Shown here: piece after piece, positions 22,401 to 35,096 of the stretch
How the letters are laid out: each line of letters starts with the position of its first letter
How positions within the stretch are numbered: the stretch's first letter is position 1
Assembly: GCA_001986395.2 (NCBI GenBank)
Contig: MQVO02000002.1
Coordinates: 1,550,001 to 1,614,000, forward strand
Length of the DNA stretch: 64,000 nucleotides
Origin: Irpex lacteus
Taxonomy: Eukaryota; Basidiomycota; Agaricomycetes; Polyporales; Irpicaceae
Direction: 5' to 3'
Position numbers and translations under genes: made by a program
Notes under the pieces: model-generated
Databases searched by the model: none
What the model saw: the letters and a program-made list of their open reading frames with translations, nothing else
What the model was told of the DNA's origin: nothing

Positions 22401-25334
22401 TAGCCACAAAGCTGCCCAGGCATATCTTCGATGCGGCTACTGAGTGGGCGAAGAAGGCGGAGAAATCTCCATTTTGGCGTTCTCATCGCTCAACGCGTTC
22501 CGACTCACCTAAAGCCAGCTTGGCGGCTGTGAAACCGACGAGTGGGGCATTGCGGTCCAAGTCCGATGAGTGGGTGTTTATTTACGCAATGTGGCGGTAT
22601 TTTGCTGACTTGTTATGGTGCTAGCGACGAAGTACATCTCGGAAAGCTCCAACAGTTGGGTATGACGCCTAGCGATGAGAGCAAAGTTATGGCTATGCGC
22701 GAGTTCCTACCCAAATTAGCTGAGAATAAATCAAAGTAAGCTCGGAAGAACTATTATTGATGACTGCGTAAGGCTCATAGATATCTCATAGCTTCGAATC
22801 TCGGCCCAGTACCATTGTTGAGGTAGACCCAAAGAACCTCGCCCATAAGCGCACTATTGAGCTGCAGAAACTGGGAGTTGTACCACAAACCGTATTCTTG
22901 AAGAGTAGCGTCGATACCGCGACGCGTTCATCACGGTTGTCTTCCGCTCGTCGAACTGCGTCTGAGCTATCGCGCACGCCAGTCCTCGGAACCCCTCGCT
23001 CGAATAGAACGATGAGTATGGATTACGGACCAGGGGCTCCCGGTGCGCCGTTTGAAGATTTACGACGAAGACTAGCCATGATCAATGGCTCGGGTACTTC
23101 GTTGGGCCTCGCACCTAGCACACGCGATCCTCGTAGTCCTACAATGGGCGTGCTCGCACCACCAGGCGCGCTTTCACCCTCAAGTCCAAATACTGTCGTC
23201 TCCGATGTGCCAGTCTCAATGCCTCTCGAACGACCGCTGAGCCCCACTGAGTCTCTCGCCTCCGCAAACACGTCTTTCCCTACAGCCTTGCATAAACTAC
23301 ATATAGGAACTGATGGTCAAAAGGCCGCTCCTGCCGTTGGGTCGTCGAAAGCTAATGCAACTGGGTTATTAGAGGCACACACTAAGCTCAGAGATGGATC
23401 CCCTGCACCATCTGGCCGTTCGTCGCCCGTCTCAGTTTCTGGAACTATACGAGGCATGGAACGCCCTCGGCTTCCATCATTGGCTCCCATATCTAGCTAT
23501 GGTGAGCTCTCCGTAGTATGACGACTTATCAAACTAAATATTAATGGTATCTTTCGTCACAGATGGTCGAGAGCCTGGTATCAACAACCTACTCGAACAT
23601 ATGTACCTGGATAACAATCGCGAATTGCAGAACGAGTTTGGCCCTAAAGTTCATGAGGGTCCCGTCCGTCGCCGCAATGCTGCTCGTCACAGCTACATCT
23701 CGCGAGATAGTCATGGCAAACGGGTCGAGACAAGTTTGATTGCGCACCTTGGATCACATTCCGACGCTCTCACTGGCCTTGCAGTGTCCCCCGACCATAT
23801 GTTCTTCGTATCCGCATCCGACGATAAGACAGTCAAGATCTGGGACACTGCTCGGCTGGAACGGAATGTGACCAGCAAGGCCAGACATACGTATGGCCAA
23901 CATCATGCCAAAGTGAAGGCAGTCTGCATCATCGAGGGTACCCATTGTTTTGCAAGTGCCGCAGAAGACGGAAGCATACATATTGTACGGGTTCACGTCA
24001 GTACAAGTCAAGGCGCCGGTGGCGGCTTACCCAAGTATGGTCGCATACAAGCAATTCGAGAGCATCGGTTGGAGGTGACAGGAGAGTATGTCACCTGCAT
24101 GACTCACTATAACACTTGTAAGTGTCACACATTATTGGCCAGCTTTCAGGTCTGATAAAGTACATAGCTTCCAGTTCGAATCTCTTGTATGCCACGACTC
24201 ATGCCACAATCTCCATCATGGACTTACGGACAATGCGTATATTACAAACAATGCAGAATCCCCGTCACTATGGACCGATAACATCCATCTGCGTGGACAA
24301 GAAACGGACGTGGTGTGTATGTGGTACAGCTACCGGTATCTTGTCGCTGTGGGACCTTCGTTTCGGCATCCTGATCAAGAGTTGGTCGGCCGGTGCTTCT
24401 ACGGCCCATCAGCACGTCAAGATTCACCAATGCTCTCTCCATCCTACGAAGGGCAAGGGCAAATGGATTGTCGTGGCCCTCGGAGCCTATCAGTGGAATA
24501 AGGACTACGAATCTTCTTGCTCTTCCACGTTCACTCCTCTCATCGAAGTCTGGGATATTGAGAAGAGTGCTCTGGTCGAAACATATGGGACCAGAACAGT
24601 GGCATCGACTTCACAAGCTGTTGAGGCCGAACCTATAGAAATCAAAGCACTCGAAGCGGAACGTAGCCCCGCTGCGGCCATCGCCAAGCTAGTACGCTCT
24701 CGCCAAGAGGCTCAAGACACCCCTCCTCCTCTAGTTTCACGGAGGCGGACTAGCTTACAAAGGATCCCCGCCGTAGCAGATGGTCTCCATAACCAGTCTT
24801 CTGACGTCGTTGCCTTTGCGATAGGTGCGGACTTCGGTGGGCACAGTACCATCCATCGTTCTTCCATGGCCGACCCTGATGACGTCGGTTCTGGGAGGGC
24901 GGGCGGTAGTCGAGGTTTTGTGATATGTGGTTCTGAAGATCGAAAGATTCGCTTATGGGATCTGAGTAAAGTGGAACGGTCCATCCTGCTCAGTACTCCA
25001 GAGGAAGAAGCGGAGAAGCCGACATACAGGTACGTGCGGTTGTGCTAAATATTGTTGTGACCAGTCTGAACATCTCCCTTCTCGCAGTACGTCTCGCGCG
25101 CCATCAGGCTTGGCCTCCACATATCTTGAAACATGGATAAGCTCCACAGCGAGCCCAAGCAATCGTCCCCCACAAAGACTATCGCTGATTAATCACAGCC
25201 AGCAGAATTTGCTAAGAGCGCATCAAGACTCTGTAACTGCTATTGCTTGCATAGACTCGCCTTTCAAAGGAGGGTTGGTTAGTGGTGACCGAGCTGGCGT
25301 TTTGAAAGTTTGGCGGATCGAGGGTTTCGATTGA
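19414..25334 (+). CDS. VPS15: VPS15/PIK3R4, regulatory kinase of the Vps34 PI3-kinase
   Basis: Seventeen exons (19414-19502, 19556-19646, 19727-19851, 19901-20405, 20454-20897, 20948-21035, 21091-21308, 21356-21601, 21663-21966, 22027-22170, 22218-22363, 22412-22569, 22625-22735, 22792-23501, 23563-24117, 24168-25029, 25088-25334) give about 1,680 residues. It starts MGSAQS, a myristoylation-type start. The protein-kinase domain shows KIFIKPDPG, HGDLKTSNIL and a divergent LLSDFAPHKP in place of DFG. HEAT repeats follow (about residues 380-850), then a disordered Ser/Pro section, then C-terminal WD40 repeats (VSASDDKTVKIWD, CGSEDRKIRLWD, ending VLKVWRIEGFD). Vps15 activates Vps34 on endosomes and in autophagy. 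The exon 2/3 junction (intron 19647-19726) is uncertain: the intron seems to include about 11 conserved coding codons. The intron 21602-21662 has GC-AG ends. Confidence 0.92.
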
Positions 25335-25406
25335 GGACTTACTAGGATATCATATTTTGTTTCTGCTTATGCATGTTATGTTTTTTTGTGGATTCATTGT
25401 TCACCG

Positions 25407-25730
25407 ATGATGGCGTTAGGGATCACCAGCCCAGGTCTAGCAGTAAGTACTTTGGTGCCTTCTTCCGTCTGAGCCAGGTCAGGATGTCTCTCAGGGATAC
25501 CTTTCTGAGCCTCACGGTTCCTGTCCTGCTCTCCATACTCTTATCTGGTAAGTGCTCATACATATCTGCGCCTTCGATTATTTAACATCAGCCCATTAGA
25601 CCATATCAACACGCCGACCCCACTACCAGGGCTCGCCTCGAATACGGCCCCGCCATTGTTTTCAATGAGCTTGGCCACGCGGGCACTCCTGATAGCCGCA
25701 CGTTGTCCGCACTCACAGGCTCAATACTAG
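25407..25730 (+). CDS. Putative small membrane protein
   Basis: Three exons with good splice signals (25407-25442, 25478-25547, 25600-25730; introns start GTAAGT in both cases) join in phase to 78 residues starting MMALGITSPGLA. A hydrophobic stretch (about residues 19-34, FLSLTVPVLLSILLSG) could be a signal anchor, followed by a proline-rich section. I do not recognise a family. It lies in the 500-bp gap between VPS15 and the sedolisin gene. The opposite strand is also largely open here, so the coding strand is uncertain. Splice-phase consistency over three exons is the main support. Confidence 0.35.
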
Positions 25731-25833
25731 GCTATGTATACTAACGTCCCACGTGTGCTATATTAGCCATTTGTTGTATTGCTTGCGTACATGTTTCATC
25801 CCAGGTACTTAAACCAGCCCTTGAGTCGAGTTT

Positions 25834-28352
25834 ATGTTCTCCAGCAACCCATTTGAACTGACGATGCATGGCTTACAGGTTGCGGCAATCTGGGGTACCG
25901 TATTGCTCCAAGGCATAGAAACGTGCTTTGCCCTTGTCAAGCACGAATCACGCAGTGCCTTGCCTCCGAACTGGGTGCAGTCTCGTCCAGCGCCGCAAGA
26001 TCTGATTCTGCCACTTCGCATAGGACTCGCTCAACAAAACGTAGATCGCATTGAGGAGCTCCTCCTTGATGTTTCTCATCCTGAGTCTCCAAACTACAGC
26101 AATCACTGGTCTGCAAGCCACATAGCGGATATCTTCCGTCCTTCGGAACTCTCCATCGCAACTGTGCGAGAATGGCTTCTCTCGGAAGGTATCACATCTT
26201 CTAGAATCCGTCTTAGTAACTCTGGGGGTTGGATGGAGGCCAATGTCTCTGTCGCCGAGGCGGAACGACTTCTGAAGACGCAGTATCACATCTATCGCCA
26301 TGGTCCGACGGATGTACAGCACGTAGCGTGTGCAGAAGGGTATCATCTTCCCGAACATGTCGCAAAGCATGTCGACCTGGTGCTTCCCACTTTGCATTTT
26401 GACGTCAACCCGAGATTGGAGAAGTCGAAATTGGAAAGGCGTAGGTCGGGCAATAACTCTGCAAATGCCACTCTGAAACACCTCGGTCGCAAAGCGAGCA
26501 GCCAAATCAAGGTGATTAAGTACTTGCATCTGGACGCTTACTATTATTACTTACCTTGCCACATAGCCGACGAACACCTCTGACCCGTTGGCGAATTGCG
26601 ACACGCAAATCACGCCCGACTGTGTGCGAGCGCTGTATAACTACTACTATACGCCTGTCGCCGCCGAGAAGAACAGTATAGCCATAGGTGCAGTAAAATA
26701 ATCATCCCATCCTCACGAATCACGAACTAACTGCGTTAGCTTAGCTGAGTACACGCCACAAGTTTACAGACCCGTGGACCTGGACCAATTCTTCCAAAAC
26801 TATTCGACAGCATTAGTAGGGAAAAGACCAACGCTAGTAAGCATCGACGGCGGTGCAATCGACATCAACGTAACAGGCTTTCCGTACAACGTTGAGTCGA
26901 ACTTTGATCTATCTTGGACGATGGCTCTCGTAACGGAGAAGCAGCCGGTGACACTGTACCAAGTTGGCGATCCTGTACAATGGGCAACTCCTAACGACAC
27001 GGATCTACAAAGTGAGTTATAATTATGCGTATCAGATACGTCATGTTGCTTATCTGTGTTTGGAAAGGTGCTACATTTAATAATTTGCTCGACGCTCTCG
27101 ATGGGTCGTACTGTACATTCGAGGGCGGGGACGATCCTGGCAGTGGTATTGATGGGATATACCCCGATCCACTTCCCGGTGGGTACAAAGGCGAGTATAT
27201 ATTTGCATTGTGTCTCTGTCGAAGTATCTGACGAAACTGCCGCAGCCCAAGATTGCGGAACAGTGAAACCGGCATACGTCATCTCATCATCTTATGCCTA
27301 TAACGAGGCAGAGCTCACTCCATTCTACACCGCGAGACAATGCACTGAGTATGCTAAGGTACGTGGACAACTCTATTATAATGTTCCCATTGCCGGGCCG
27401 TACATGATGCTTACCAATATGTTTTGCAGCTCGGGCTTATGGGTGTTACGGTCTTGTATTCTTCGGGGGATGGAGGTGTGGCAGGCAATGACGACCTTTG
27501 CCTCTTAGCTAACGGCACACAGTCTGAGGATGGGACAATCTTCAGTCCCATGTTTCCCGGTAAGTGCTATCCCTCACTGGCAGGCGTCGCCAGAATAGCT
27601 TCCTAAGATGCTATCGCCAGGGACTTGCCCCTTCGTCACAGGAGTTGGAGGCACCCAACTCGATACCGGCTCGAAGGTTTGTATTTGATGGCTTCTGACA
27701 CATGTAAGTCGTGTACTGATGTGTATCTGCTAACTGCTAGGTGACTGATCCGGAGAGTGCTCTTGGACGAGACTCGTTCTCCAGTGGCGGCTTCAGTAAC
27801 TATTTCGCACTGCCGAATTATCAGAAGAATGCAGTGGGAAGCTTCCTTAAGCATAATCGCCCTACCTACCCGCCTACCATACGGAACGCAACCGGGTCGC
27901 GTGGGTTCCCAGACCTATCTGCCAACGGGTAAGGCAGCTTCATGCGTCGCTCTTAGCTCATAACAACCACTGATTGCGCCTACAGTGCGAGTTATATCTC
28001 TGTCGCCGAGGGGAAATGGATACCTCTGTCCGGCACTTCAGCATCGAGTCCGGTGGTAGGCGCGATGCTATCGTCTATCAACGACGCTCGTCTTGCTGCT
28101 GGAAAGAAGCCGATCGGATTTATTAACCCTGTGGTACGTGTAGGCCACTTTGTGGAGATAGAAACGTGTCGTTGACGGAATAAGCAGATATACTCGGCCG
28201 CTTTTCGGGATGCATTCCGTGATATCACGAATGGCAGTAATCCCGGTTGTGGTACGGACGGCTTCAGTGCTGTGAAAGGGTGGGATCCCGTAACTGGTCT
28301 TGGGACGCCTAATTTCCCTAAACTGCTCGAGAAATGGCTCGCATTACCTTGA
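25834..28352 (+). CDS. Sedolisin-family (S53) tripeptidyl peptidase, secreted
   Basis: Ten exons (25834-26511, 26567-26687, 26745-27011, 27068-27190, 27246-27358, 27430-27559, 27621-27676, 27741-27928, 27986-28133, 28188-28352) give 662 residues. A hydrophobic leader (AAIWGTVLLQ) suggests secretion; the start could instead be the in-frame ATG at 25864. The prodomain (pro-kumamolisin type) spans about residues 40-230. The catalytic domain has the Glu/Asp pair in NVESNFDLSW, the oxyanion Asp in YSSGDGGVAGN and the nucleophile Ser in LSGTSASSP. It ends with the calcium-site region GFSAVKGWDPVTGLGTPNF. These are the residues of an active sedolisin, which removes tripeptides at acid pH. The intron 27191-27245 appears to be GC-AG; a GT-AG alternative would delete the conserved GGYK. 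Confidence 0.93.
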
Positions 28353-28547
28353 TACGACCTGGATATGTTCTTGTCTCTTGATTGAATGTTTTGGTCGAGC
28401 GTCCGAATTATCTTATCTTGTGCTGGAGATATAGCGGCCGATTTGAGTGGTCATTTGAGCGATCAGCGTGAGGCTACAGATGGATAGACGCCTGATGCAT
28501 TGGATAGCAATTATTATCGACGAAGTGTGACTCGGCGACTCGTCTGC

Positions 28548-31500
28548 ATGCTCAGCCTGCTGAATCGATCTCAGCCGCTGCTACTGCGTTCGCGACTTTG
28601 TACATTACTTCCACGAACTCCTGGCCCACCCTCAGCAGCAAAACTACTCTTTCGCTGCGCTATGTCCTCCTCTGCACCTGCGCCCGTCTCGTCCACCGCC
28701 GAGCCCGCCCAGTTGCCCGCTCTCAAGGGCCCACATGCTGGCGACAAGAAGCCAAAGGAGAAGAAAGCAAAACAGGCCGCTGCATCTGAATTCCCGCTAG
28801 AGGTGTGCCTCATTATGCTCGTCACGCAAACATCTGTGGCTGAAGCCTTCTTTAGTTGCAGCCACCGCCCGAGTTCTTCGACCACCGTATCAAGATTTTC
28901 GACAAGCTTAAAGCAGAGTATGATGAATGGGTAAAAGGTGCGTTTGATGCATAATTCCTACTCATTTGCGAGGTACTGACCTCTCGTGTGCAGCACAACC
29001 TCGAGAAGAGATCGAGATCACCCTTCCCGATGGCTCAAAGCGAAAAGGCACAAGCTGGGAAACAAGTCCTATGGACATCGCAAACCAGATCTCCAAAGGT
29101 CTAGCAGACCGTATTGTTATCTCGAAGGTCGGTCTAGGGCGAAGCTTTGAGCCGACGTTTTCTGAACATTTTTAGGTTGACGGTCAAGTATGGGATCTCG
29201 AGAGACCACTGGAAAAGTCAGTATCGCTCGAGCTACTTGACTTCGAACACCCGGAAGGTATGTCGTGTGATATATTGTCTGCTGTGCTATGTATTAAAAC
29301 CTTTATATCAGGCAAACGTGTGTTTTGGCATTCATCCGCACACGTATTGGGCGAGTCTGCAGAACGTCATTACGGATGCCACCTTTGCGTCGGTCCTCCC
29401 ACAGAAGACGGTTTCTTCTACGAAATGGCTATTGATGAAAGGTACGCTGCACATCTAATATTTCTACTACACCAAGTTTACAGTATCCTTATAGACCCGT
29501 CACGAACAACGACTATCCCGCTCTGGAGAAGCTGGTCGACTCAGTAATCAAGGAGAAGCAGAAGTTCGAGCGACTTGTAGTGCCAAAAGAGACTCTTCTC
29601 GAGATGTTTGCCGTACGTGTCCCGTCATCGGCTACTGCCAGTTCAAAACTCACGCGTATTGCAGTACAATAAATACAAGCGACAACTCATCGAGTCCAAA
29701 ATTCCAGATGGCACATCCACAACTGTCTACCGGTGTGGACCCATGATCGATCTTTGCGTTGGCCCTCATATCCCCCATACGGGTAAGATAAAGAGCTTCC
29801 TCATTACCAAGGTACGTTGTTCTAGCATGTCTACTGATACACGTTACTTAACGGATCACTCCCAGAACTCTGCATCGTATTTCCTTGGAGACGCCAATAA
29901 CGACTCGTTGCAGCGAATTTACGGTATCTCCTTCCCCGACAAGAAGAAAATGGCCGAGTACAAGCACTTCTTGGAGGAGGCTGCGAAACGAGATCACCGG
30001 AAGATTGGAAAGGTAGTCGCACCGCATTTCGGGGAGTGATGAATACTGATGTTTTCTGCAGGAACAAGAATTGTTCTTCTTCAACGATCTAAGCCCAGGA
30101 AGTGCATTCTGGCTACCGCACGGTACAAGAATCTACAACACTTTGCTCGAGCTCATGCGGGTGCGTCATCCCATGATTAATACGTCCTGTCGCTAATTGA
30201 GAGTACAGTCGGAGTACTTCAAGCGTGGCTACCAAGAGGGTATGATATTTTTATCCTAGCTCAAAGTCTTGTCTGACCCTCTATTCCAGTCATCTCTCCT
30301 AACATGTTCAATTCGAAACTATGGGAGACTTCAGGGCACTGGCAGAACTACAAGGACGACATGTTCACTCTCGACGTCGAGAAGGAGAAGTGGGCTCTCA
30401 AGCCGATGAACTGCCCGGGACACTGCGTTATCTTCGACTCAAGAGATCGCAGTTACAAGGAGCTGCCAATCCGTATGGCCGAATTCGGTATCCTGCACCG
30501 AAATGAAGCATCGGGTGCCTTGACGGGTATGACCCGAGTACGAAGATTCGTTCAGGACGACACACATATTTTCTGCATGCCCTCTCAGGTACAGTCGCAG
30601 AACACAACGTCTATGAGCTCAATCACTAACTGGTTGGTCGTCCTTGTAGGTTGAACAGGAGATCAACGCTCTGTTTGAGTTCATGCAGCACATATACGGT
30701 CTGTTTGGTTTCGAGTTCCAGCTCGAGTTGTCCACAAGACCGGACAATTACCTCGGTGAGATTGCTACCTGGGACGAGGCTGAGTCTGTAAGGATCGATA
30801 TTTCTTCAATGACCCAGTCGACTCTTTGCTGACTATCCTCCCTTAGCAACTCAAGAAGGCACTCGACGCAACATACCCCGGTCAATGGGAACTTAACCCA
30901 GGCGATGGCGCTTTCTACGGTCCCAAGATCGACATCAAGATCCGTGACGCCCTCAATCGGTCCTTCCAATGCGCCACTATACAACTCGACTTCCAGCTTC
31001 CTCAGCAATTCAACTTGAAGTACCGCGCGGCCGAAGAGCACGGCAATCCCGACAAGCCGCCTTCGCGCCCTGTGATGATTCATCGTGCCATTTTGGGCAG
31101 TCTTGAGCGATTCATCGCCATCATTACGGAGCACTTCGCTGGGAAATGGTGAGCGTGTTTGACTCTTGTATGCGGTGAAGCCAGGGAGTTAGTTGCTGAC
31201 TCATATACCGTTTTGAAGGCCATTCTGGCTATCCCCGCGCCAGGCGATTGTTGTCCCTGTCGCTGTTCCCTACGTGAGTACCATGCATTGTCGCAACATC
31301 CGCTCTAATGTGGCGCTCGCGTGTCGTACTGACTTTCGTCGTGTTTTCCATTTCAGCAACAATACGCAGCTGAGGTCGCCGAGAAGCTGACCAACCTCGG
31401 TCTGTGGGTAGACGTTGACAACGGCCCCGAGACTCTGAACAAGAAAATCCGAAACGGAGAGATTGCTCAGTACAACTTCATTCTCGGTAAGTCTACATTT

Positions 31501-31702
31501 TTTTTCTCATTTGGACGTACTGTTGACTCGCATGCACTTTGAAACAGTCGTCGGTCAGGAAGAACTTGACAGCCAGTCCGTGAACGTCCGCAACCGTGAC
31601 GACGTCGGCACCAAGGCCAAGGGCCAAATGATCTCATTGGAGGAGGTATCGCAGAAGTTCCTCGCATTGAAGAACACGCGCAGCTTGCACAACAAGCTGT
31701 AG
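28548..31702 (+). CDS. THS1: Threonyl-tRNA synthetase, likely cytosolic and mitochondrial
   Basis: Sixteen exons (28548-28802, 28856-28937, 28994-29127, 29176-29257, 29312-29441, 29495-29612, 29665-29811, 29866-30012, 30062-30160, 30209-30239, 30290-30588, 30650-30787, 30847-31148, 31219-31273, 31357-31486, 31548-31702) give 767 residues. Order: N-terminal extension, TGS domain ([11 protein letters not shown]), the SAD editing-type domain ([33 protein letters not shown]), class II core ([40 protein letters not shown]) and the anticodon-binding domain. It charges tRNA-Thr. The first ATG (28548) opens an Arg/Leu/Ser-rich, acid-free presequence, while an in-frame ATG at 28662 starts [11 protein letters not shown]. 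One gene could thus serve mitochondria and cytosol. The 3' end converges on CSTF2. Confidence 0.94.
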
Positions 31703-31961
31703 ACGTTTTACGTTTGTAGGTAGTCTCAGTGTCTCGCATGTTTGAACCGTGAATAGATATATCAAGAATTTTACCGCTAACATCCTCTTTCGCAACGAGA
31801 AAGTTGGACGTTCTCAGTTATAGCGAAGTCTTTGAAAGTAACGGAGCAATGCGAAATGATTTTGAATTGCTATATGACAAAAGCAGGTGGTAACATGTGT
31901 GTATGATGCTGACAAAATGCATGAAGTTCTTACTAAGAATCAAAGAAACGACGCTGGCGTC

Positions 31962-33600
31962 CTAAGACAAAGGTGGCATGTTAAATTGTTTGCGCTGTAG
32001 AATACCGAAGCGATTAGCGTCTCTCGCAAGAGAAGCACATGAACTAGGCTCACCAGTTGGTTAATCTGGTCACGCTCCGGTGCAGGCAACGAAGCCACTT
32101 GCTCAGACGTCAAATTCAATACTTGCATCAGCATATCCTAAAATTCGGCCAGGATTGCTCAACCCTCATCGACCCAAGACCAATTGATAATAAAGGAATA
32201 CGTACTCTGGCAGACGGATCGAGCGATTGGGTCCCAGCGGGTGCCGGCGTTGTCGCTGCTACAGGTGCGGGCGCAGGTACGGGAGGGGTCGGCACAGGTG
32301 CGGGTGCAGGCACAGGAGGCCTATAATACTGTGGAGGAGGCATATGCGCCTGTGACGGACCTGGCGGGGCGCCGTACATCGATCCTGGTGCACCGGGTAA
32401 CGGAGGTGTGGGATGGTGAGGGCCCGTAAGGTGTGGCGGAGGCATGCCCATTCCCTGCGGAGGTTGGTTGAAGCCGGGCTGGGGGTGTTGAAGAGGTGGT
32501 TGGTGGTAGGGTGGCGCGGCGGCGGAGGGAGGAGGAGGCGCAGCACCTGTCGTAGCTGCGAGCATACGCTACGGGAAGTGTTAGTATCCGATTGGTAAGC
32601 GGGTGGGGAGAGGACTAACTTCGAGCACAGCGGTGTCGACGATTTTATTCACCAATAGCGCTTGAAACATGGCATAGCCTAACTGTGGGTGCGCGACGAG
32701 CAGGGCCTTTGCTTGCTCTGGATGAGTGATAACAAATGCCTGAAAGAAAATGACAGGTTATAACTCTGACCATACAAAAGGATATAGCGAACTCTACTAG
32801 CTTTCATCTGCGCCAAGACCTCGAAAATTTGAGCCGGTGGCGTGGTAGCTAGCACCTCAGTGATTAGGTCTCCAGCTGTCTTACCCGGAGGAACGGGTAC
32901 ACCAGGGGGTAAGTCCGAAAGAAATGATCTTGAATCACGCGACTTAGGTCCTCCATGTTCACGCTCTCGTTCACGCTCTCGCCATTGCGCACGCGTTTCT
33001 TGCGAGTCTACGAGCTCACCACGCACTGTCGTCTTGCCTTCGAGGAATGGGTCTGAGTCTGCTAAATCTATTCGTAAAGGTCTTCCGCCGACTTCTTGAT
33101 TGTTCAGGTTGCGCACCGCAGACATCGCGGTGTCATGGTCTTCAAGCCGAATGTGTTCAAAGGGTTGCGGTCATGACATCACAGTTGCAGACGTTTTCGA
33201 TACGGTGATTTGGAAGGAGATATCGTTAGAAATGCTAGTTCCGGAGCACAGTGTGGGTGCGAAAGTATGTACCGGCGAATTCACAAAAGCCGTAACCTTT
33301 CGGCTTGCCAGTATCTCGGTCGTACACAAGTCTTGCGTTGCATTATGAGTGTCATGTACAGGTTGCAAATTTGACCGGAGTACTGTACCTGAACCCGACT
33401 ACCTGACCAACGGACTTGAACGCTTCGATGAGTTGCTCCTGCAATACAAACAGTTAATGCGCCGAGGAACATTTAGTAAGGTCGCGCACCTCTCCCATAT
33501 GGTATGGCACATTTCCCACTGAAAGAATTCAAGTGTTTTACACAGTGAGCATGTAGATTACTAGAGCCGCCGCACACTTACCAAACACGACTTTACTCAT
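31962..33600 (-). CDS. Cleavage stimulation factor subunit CSTF2/Rna15
   Basis: Nine minus-strand exons (33600-33582, 33518-33490, 33438-33389, 33331-33273, 33139-32793 or 32802, 32739-32620, 32568-32206, 32137-32054, 31994-31962) give about 365 residues. The N-terminus is an RRM: SKVVFVGNVPYHMGEEQL, then RDTGKPKGYGFCEFADHD. The hinge domain follows (LATTPPAQIFEVLAQMK, HPEQAKALLVAHPQLGYAMFQALL), then a Pro/Gly-rich linker and the C-terminal three-helix domain (LNLTSEQVASLPAPERDQINQL). CSTF2/Rna15 binds GU/U-rich sequence downstream of the cleavage site in pre-mRNA 3' processing. The splice after QMK is ambiguous: GT at 32792 inserts three residues, while GC at 32801 would match the family better. 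The intron 33140-33272 is 133 bp, long for this window. Confidence 0.92.
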
Positions 33601-34357
33601 CTCGATGCTGTGTATAACCGGATAGATTTGTTGTTCAAGGCGGCAAGACACAAAGGACGCACTGGTGGGCAACTCCCTAGGTATGAGCGCCTCTCCCGAT
33701 TCAGAAGGTGTATACCACGTGGCACGTTGAGTCAATAGCGGTTGTTAAAATTTGAAGCGTCGTAAGCTATCCTCTAAGCTATCGGGCGTTTCGGTCATCG
33801 GATAAGTCACAAAAGGAATAAGTAGATAGCCGGAGATTACTTATCCCATCGGCATACATTACTTGCGCATGCGCAGCCGCCTGTGGCCACAGCCTCGCAG
33901 CCGTGTACGTCGAATCCCCGAGCTCGTACCTGTGCCGGGTCTTCGACGACATTCACATGGCTGCGGAATTGTGCACATCGCATGCGTGAACTGCATGTTC
34001 GTTCAGGCTGGATAGCCACGCAATCCATAGTGACTGCTCAGTCAGACTGCTATGAATGATTTGTGGCGAACTTTTTGGCACTGGCGCTCGGGCGGCCAGT
34101 ATGAGTCACCCACTCAGTACATGGTACGGGCCATCTCTACTCTTGTTCAATTTTGTTACACCCGCCCTGGTGACTAGTACTTACTGGACTCATTCCAGCT
34201 AGGCAGTATAATGACTCGCAGTTTCCCGAGTCTTGCTCCGTTCCTCCTTCGCGACGGATATATATAAGGGGCTCCGAGCTTGTCTTCCGAAGTTCCTCAC
34301 CTACTTACCGTGCTACCGCAGGACTTCCCATCACCTCCTCTCTTATCACCTACCTTT
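33601..34357. promoter_or_regulatory. Divergent intergenic region, CSTF2 and HSP20
   Basis: About 760 bp holding the CSTF2 promoter on the left and the HSP20 promoter on the right. A strong TATA element lies at 34259-34267. No ORF with recognisable features was found. I saw no clean array of heat-shock elements (nGAAnnTTCn); one TTCCGAAGTTC block near 34284 has non-standard spacing and lies downstream of the TATA box. Confidence 0.5.
34259..34267 (+). promoter_or_regulatory. TATA box of the HSP20 gene
   Basis: TATATATAA lies 91-99 bp upstream of the HSP20 start codon (34358), followed by GGGG and a pyrimidine-rich leader. This is the expected arrangement for an inducible fungal promoter. It was identified by motif and position only. 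Confidence 0.65.
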
Positions 34358-35096
34358 ATGGCCGCTATCTCGATGTCACGCCCGTCGCCCTCCCCAAGGA
34401 AGTCTCATATTTCTCGAGGTACGGATCCCCAGGCTTCGGAGCGCGCTCGCGCCAGGGCCCTTCGGGTTATTGTGCAGGGCGTATGCCAGCGAATTCAGGC
34501 CAATAGCTCCCGCCCTCAAACTTCGCCTCACCGTTACATGCCAAGGTACGTTTTCCGCTATCATATGCCCGAATTCTGGTACTTACACTTTACACTTCTA
34601 GGATGGATTTATATGACGATGACCAATCGCCGACGATATACGCAATGCTCGAGCTTCCCGGAGTCAGCAGGGAAAACATCAGCGTAAAGGTTCAAGGCGG
34701 ACTTCTCATTGTAGACGGCCGCCGTGGATCTCCTCTGCTAGAGAGAATTAACTCCCTCGAGAGGAACGCTGCTAATGGAGGTGGTCGCACCCACGCCGCC
34801 TTCAAGACCAAGGAACTCAAGTACGGCGAATTCCACCGCGAAATAACCCTGCCAGAGGGCTGTACCGTAAGTATAAAAGTCTATGTCTTTCTCTGTCGAA
34901 TGGCCCTTGCTAACACTTTCTTCTATAGACCGAAGAGATCAACGCCGAGATGACAGACGGCATGCTCTTACTCTCCTGGCCGCGCTTGCCTCGTACGCCT
35001 GCGAGAATCGCCTACGCCACACCTTCCCTTTCTACCACGACCACTACCCCTGATACCAAGCCTTCTGCTGGCGCACATCTTCCTGTCAGGATGTGA
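34358..35096 (+). CDS. Small heat-shock protein, HSP20/alpha-crystallin family
   Basis: Three exons (34358-34545, 34602-34866, 34929-35096) give 206 residues. After an Arg/Ser-rich N-terminal arm (about 65 residues), the alpha-crystallin domain begins YAMLELPGVSRENISVKVQ, continues LLIVDGRR, then EFHREITLPEGCT and INAEMTDGMLLLSWPR, where the G-x-L motif is degenerate (GMLLL). A loop of about 30 residues (NSLERNAANGGGRTHAAF) between the strands is longer than usual. Small HSPs are ATP-independent holdases that bind unfolding proteins. The ATG at 34358 is the first in frame after the TATA box; an inner ATG (34373) is also possible. A heat-inducible promoter is plausible but not demonstrated. 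Confidence 0.85.
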
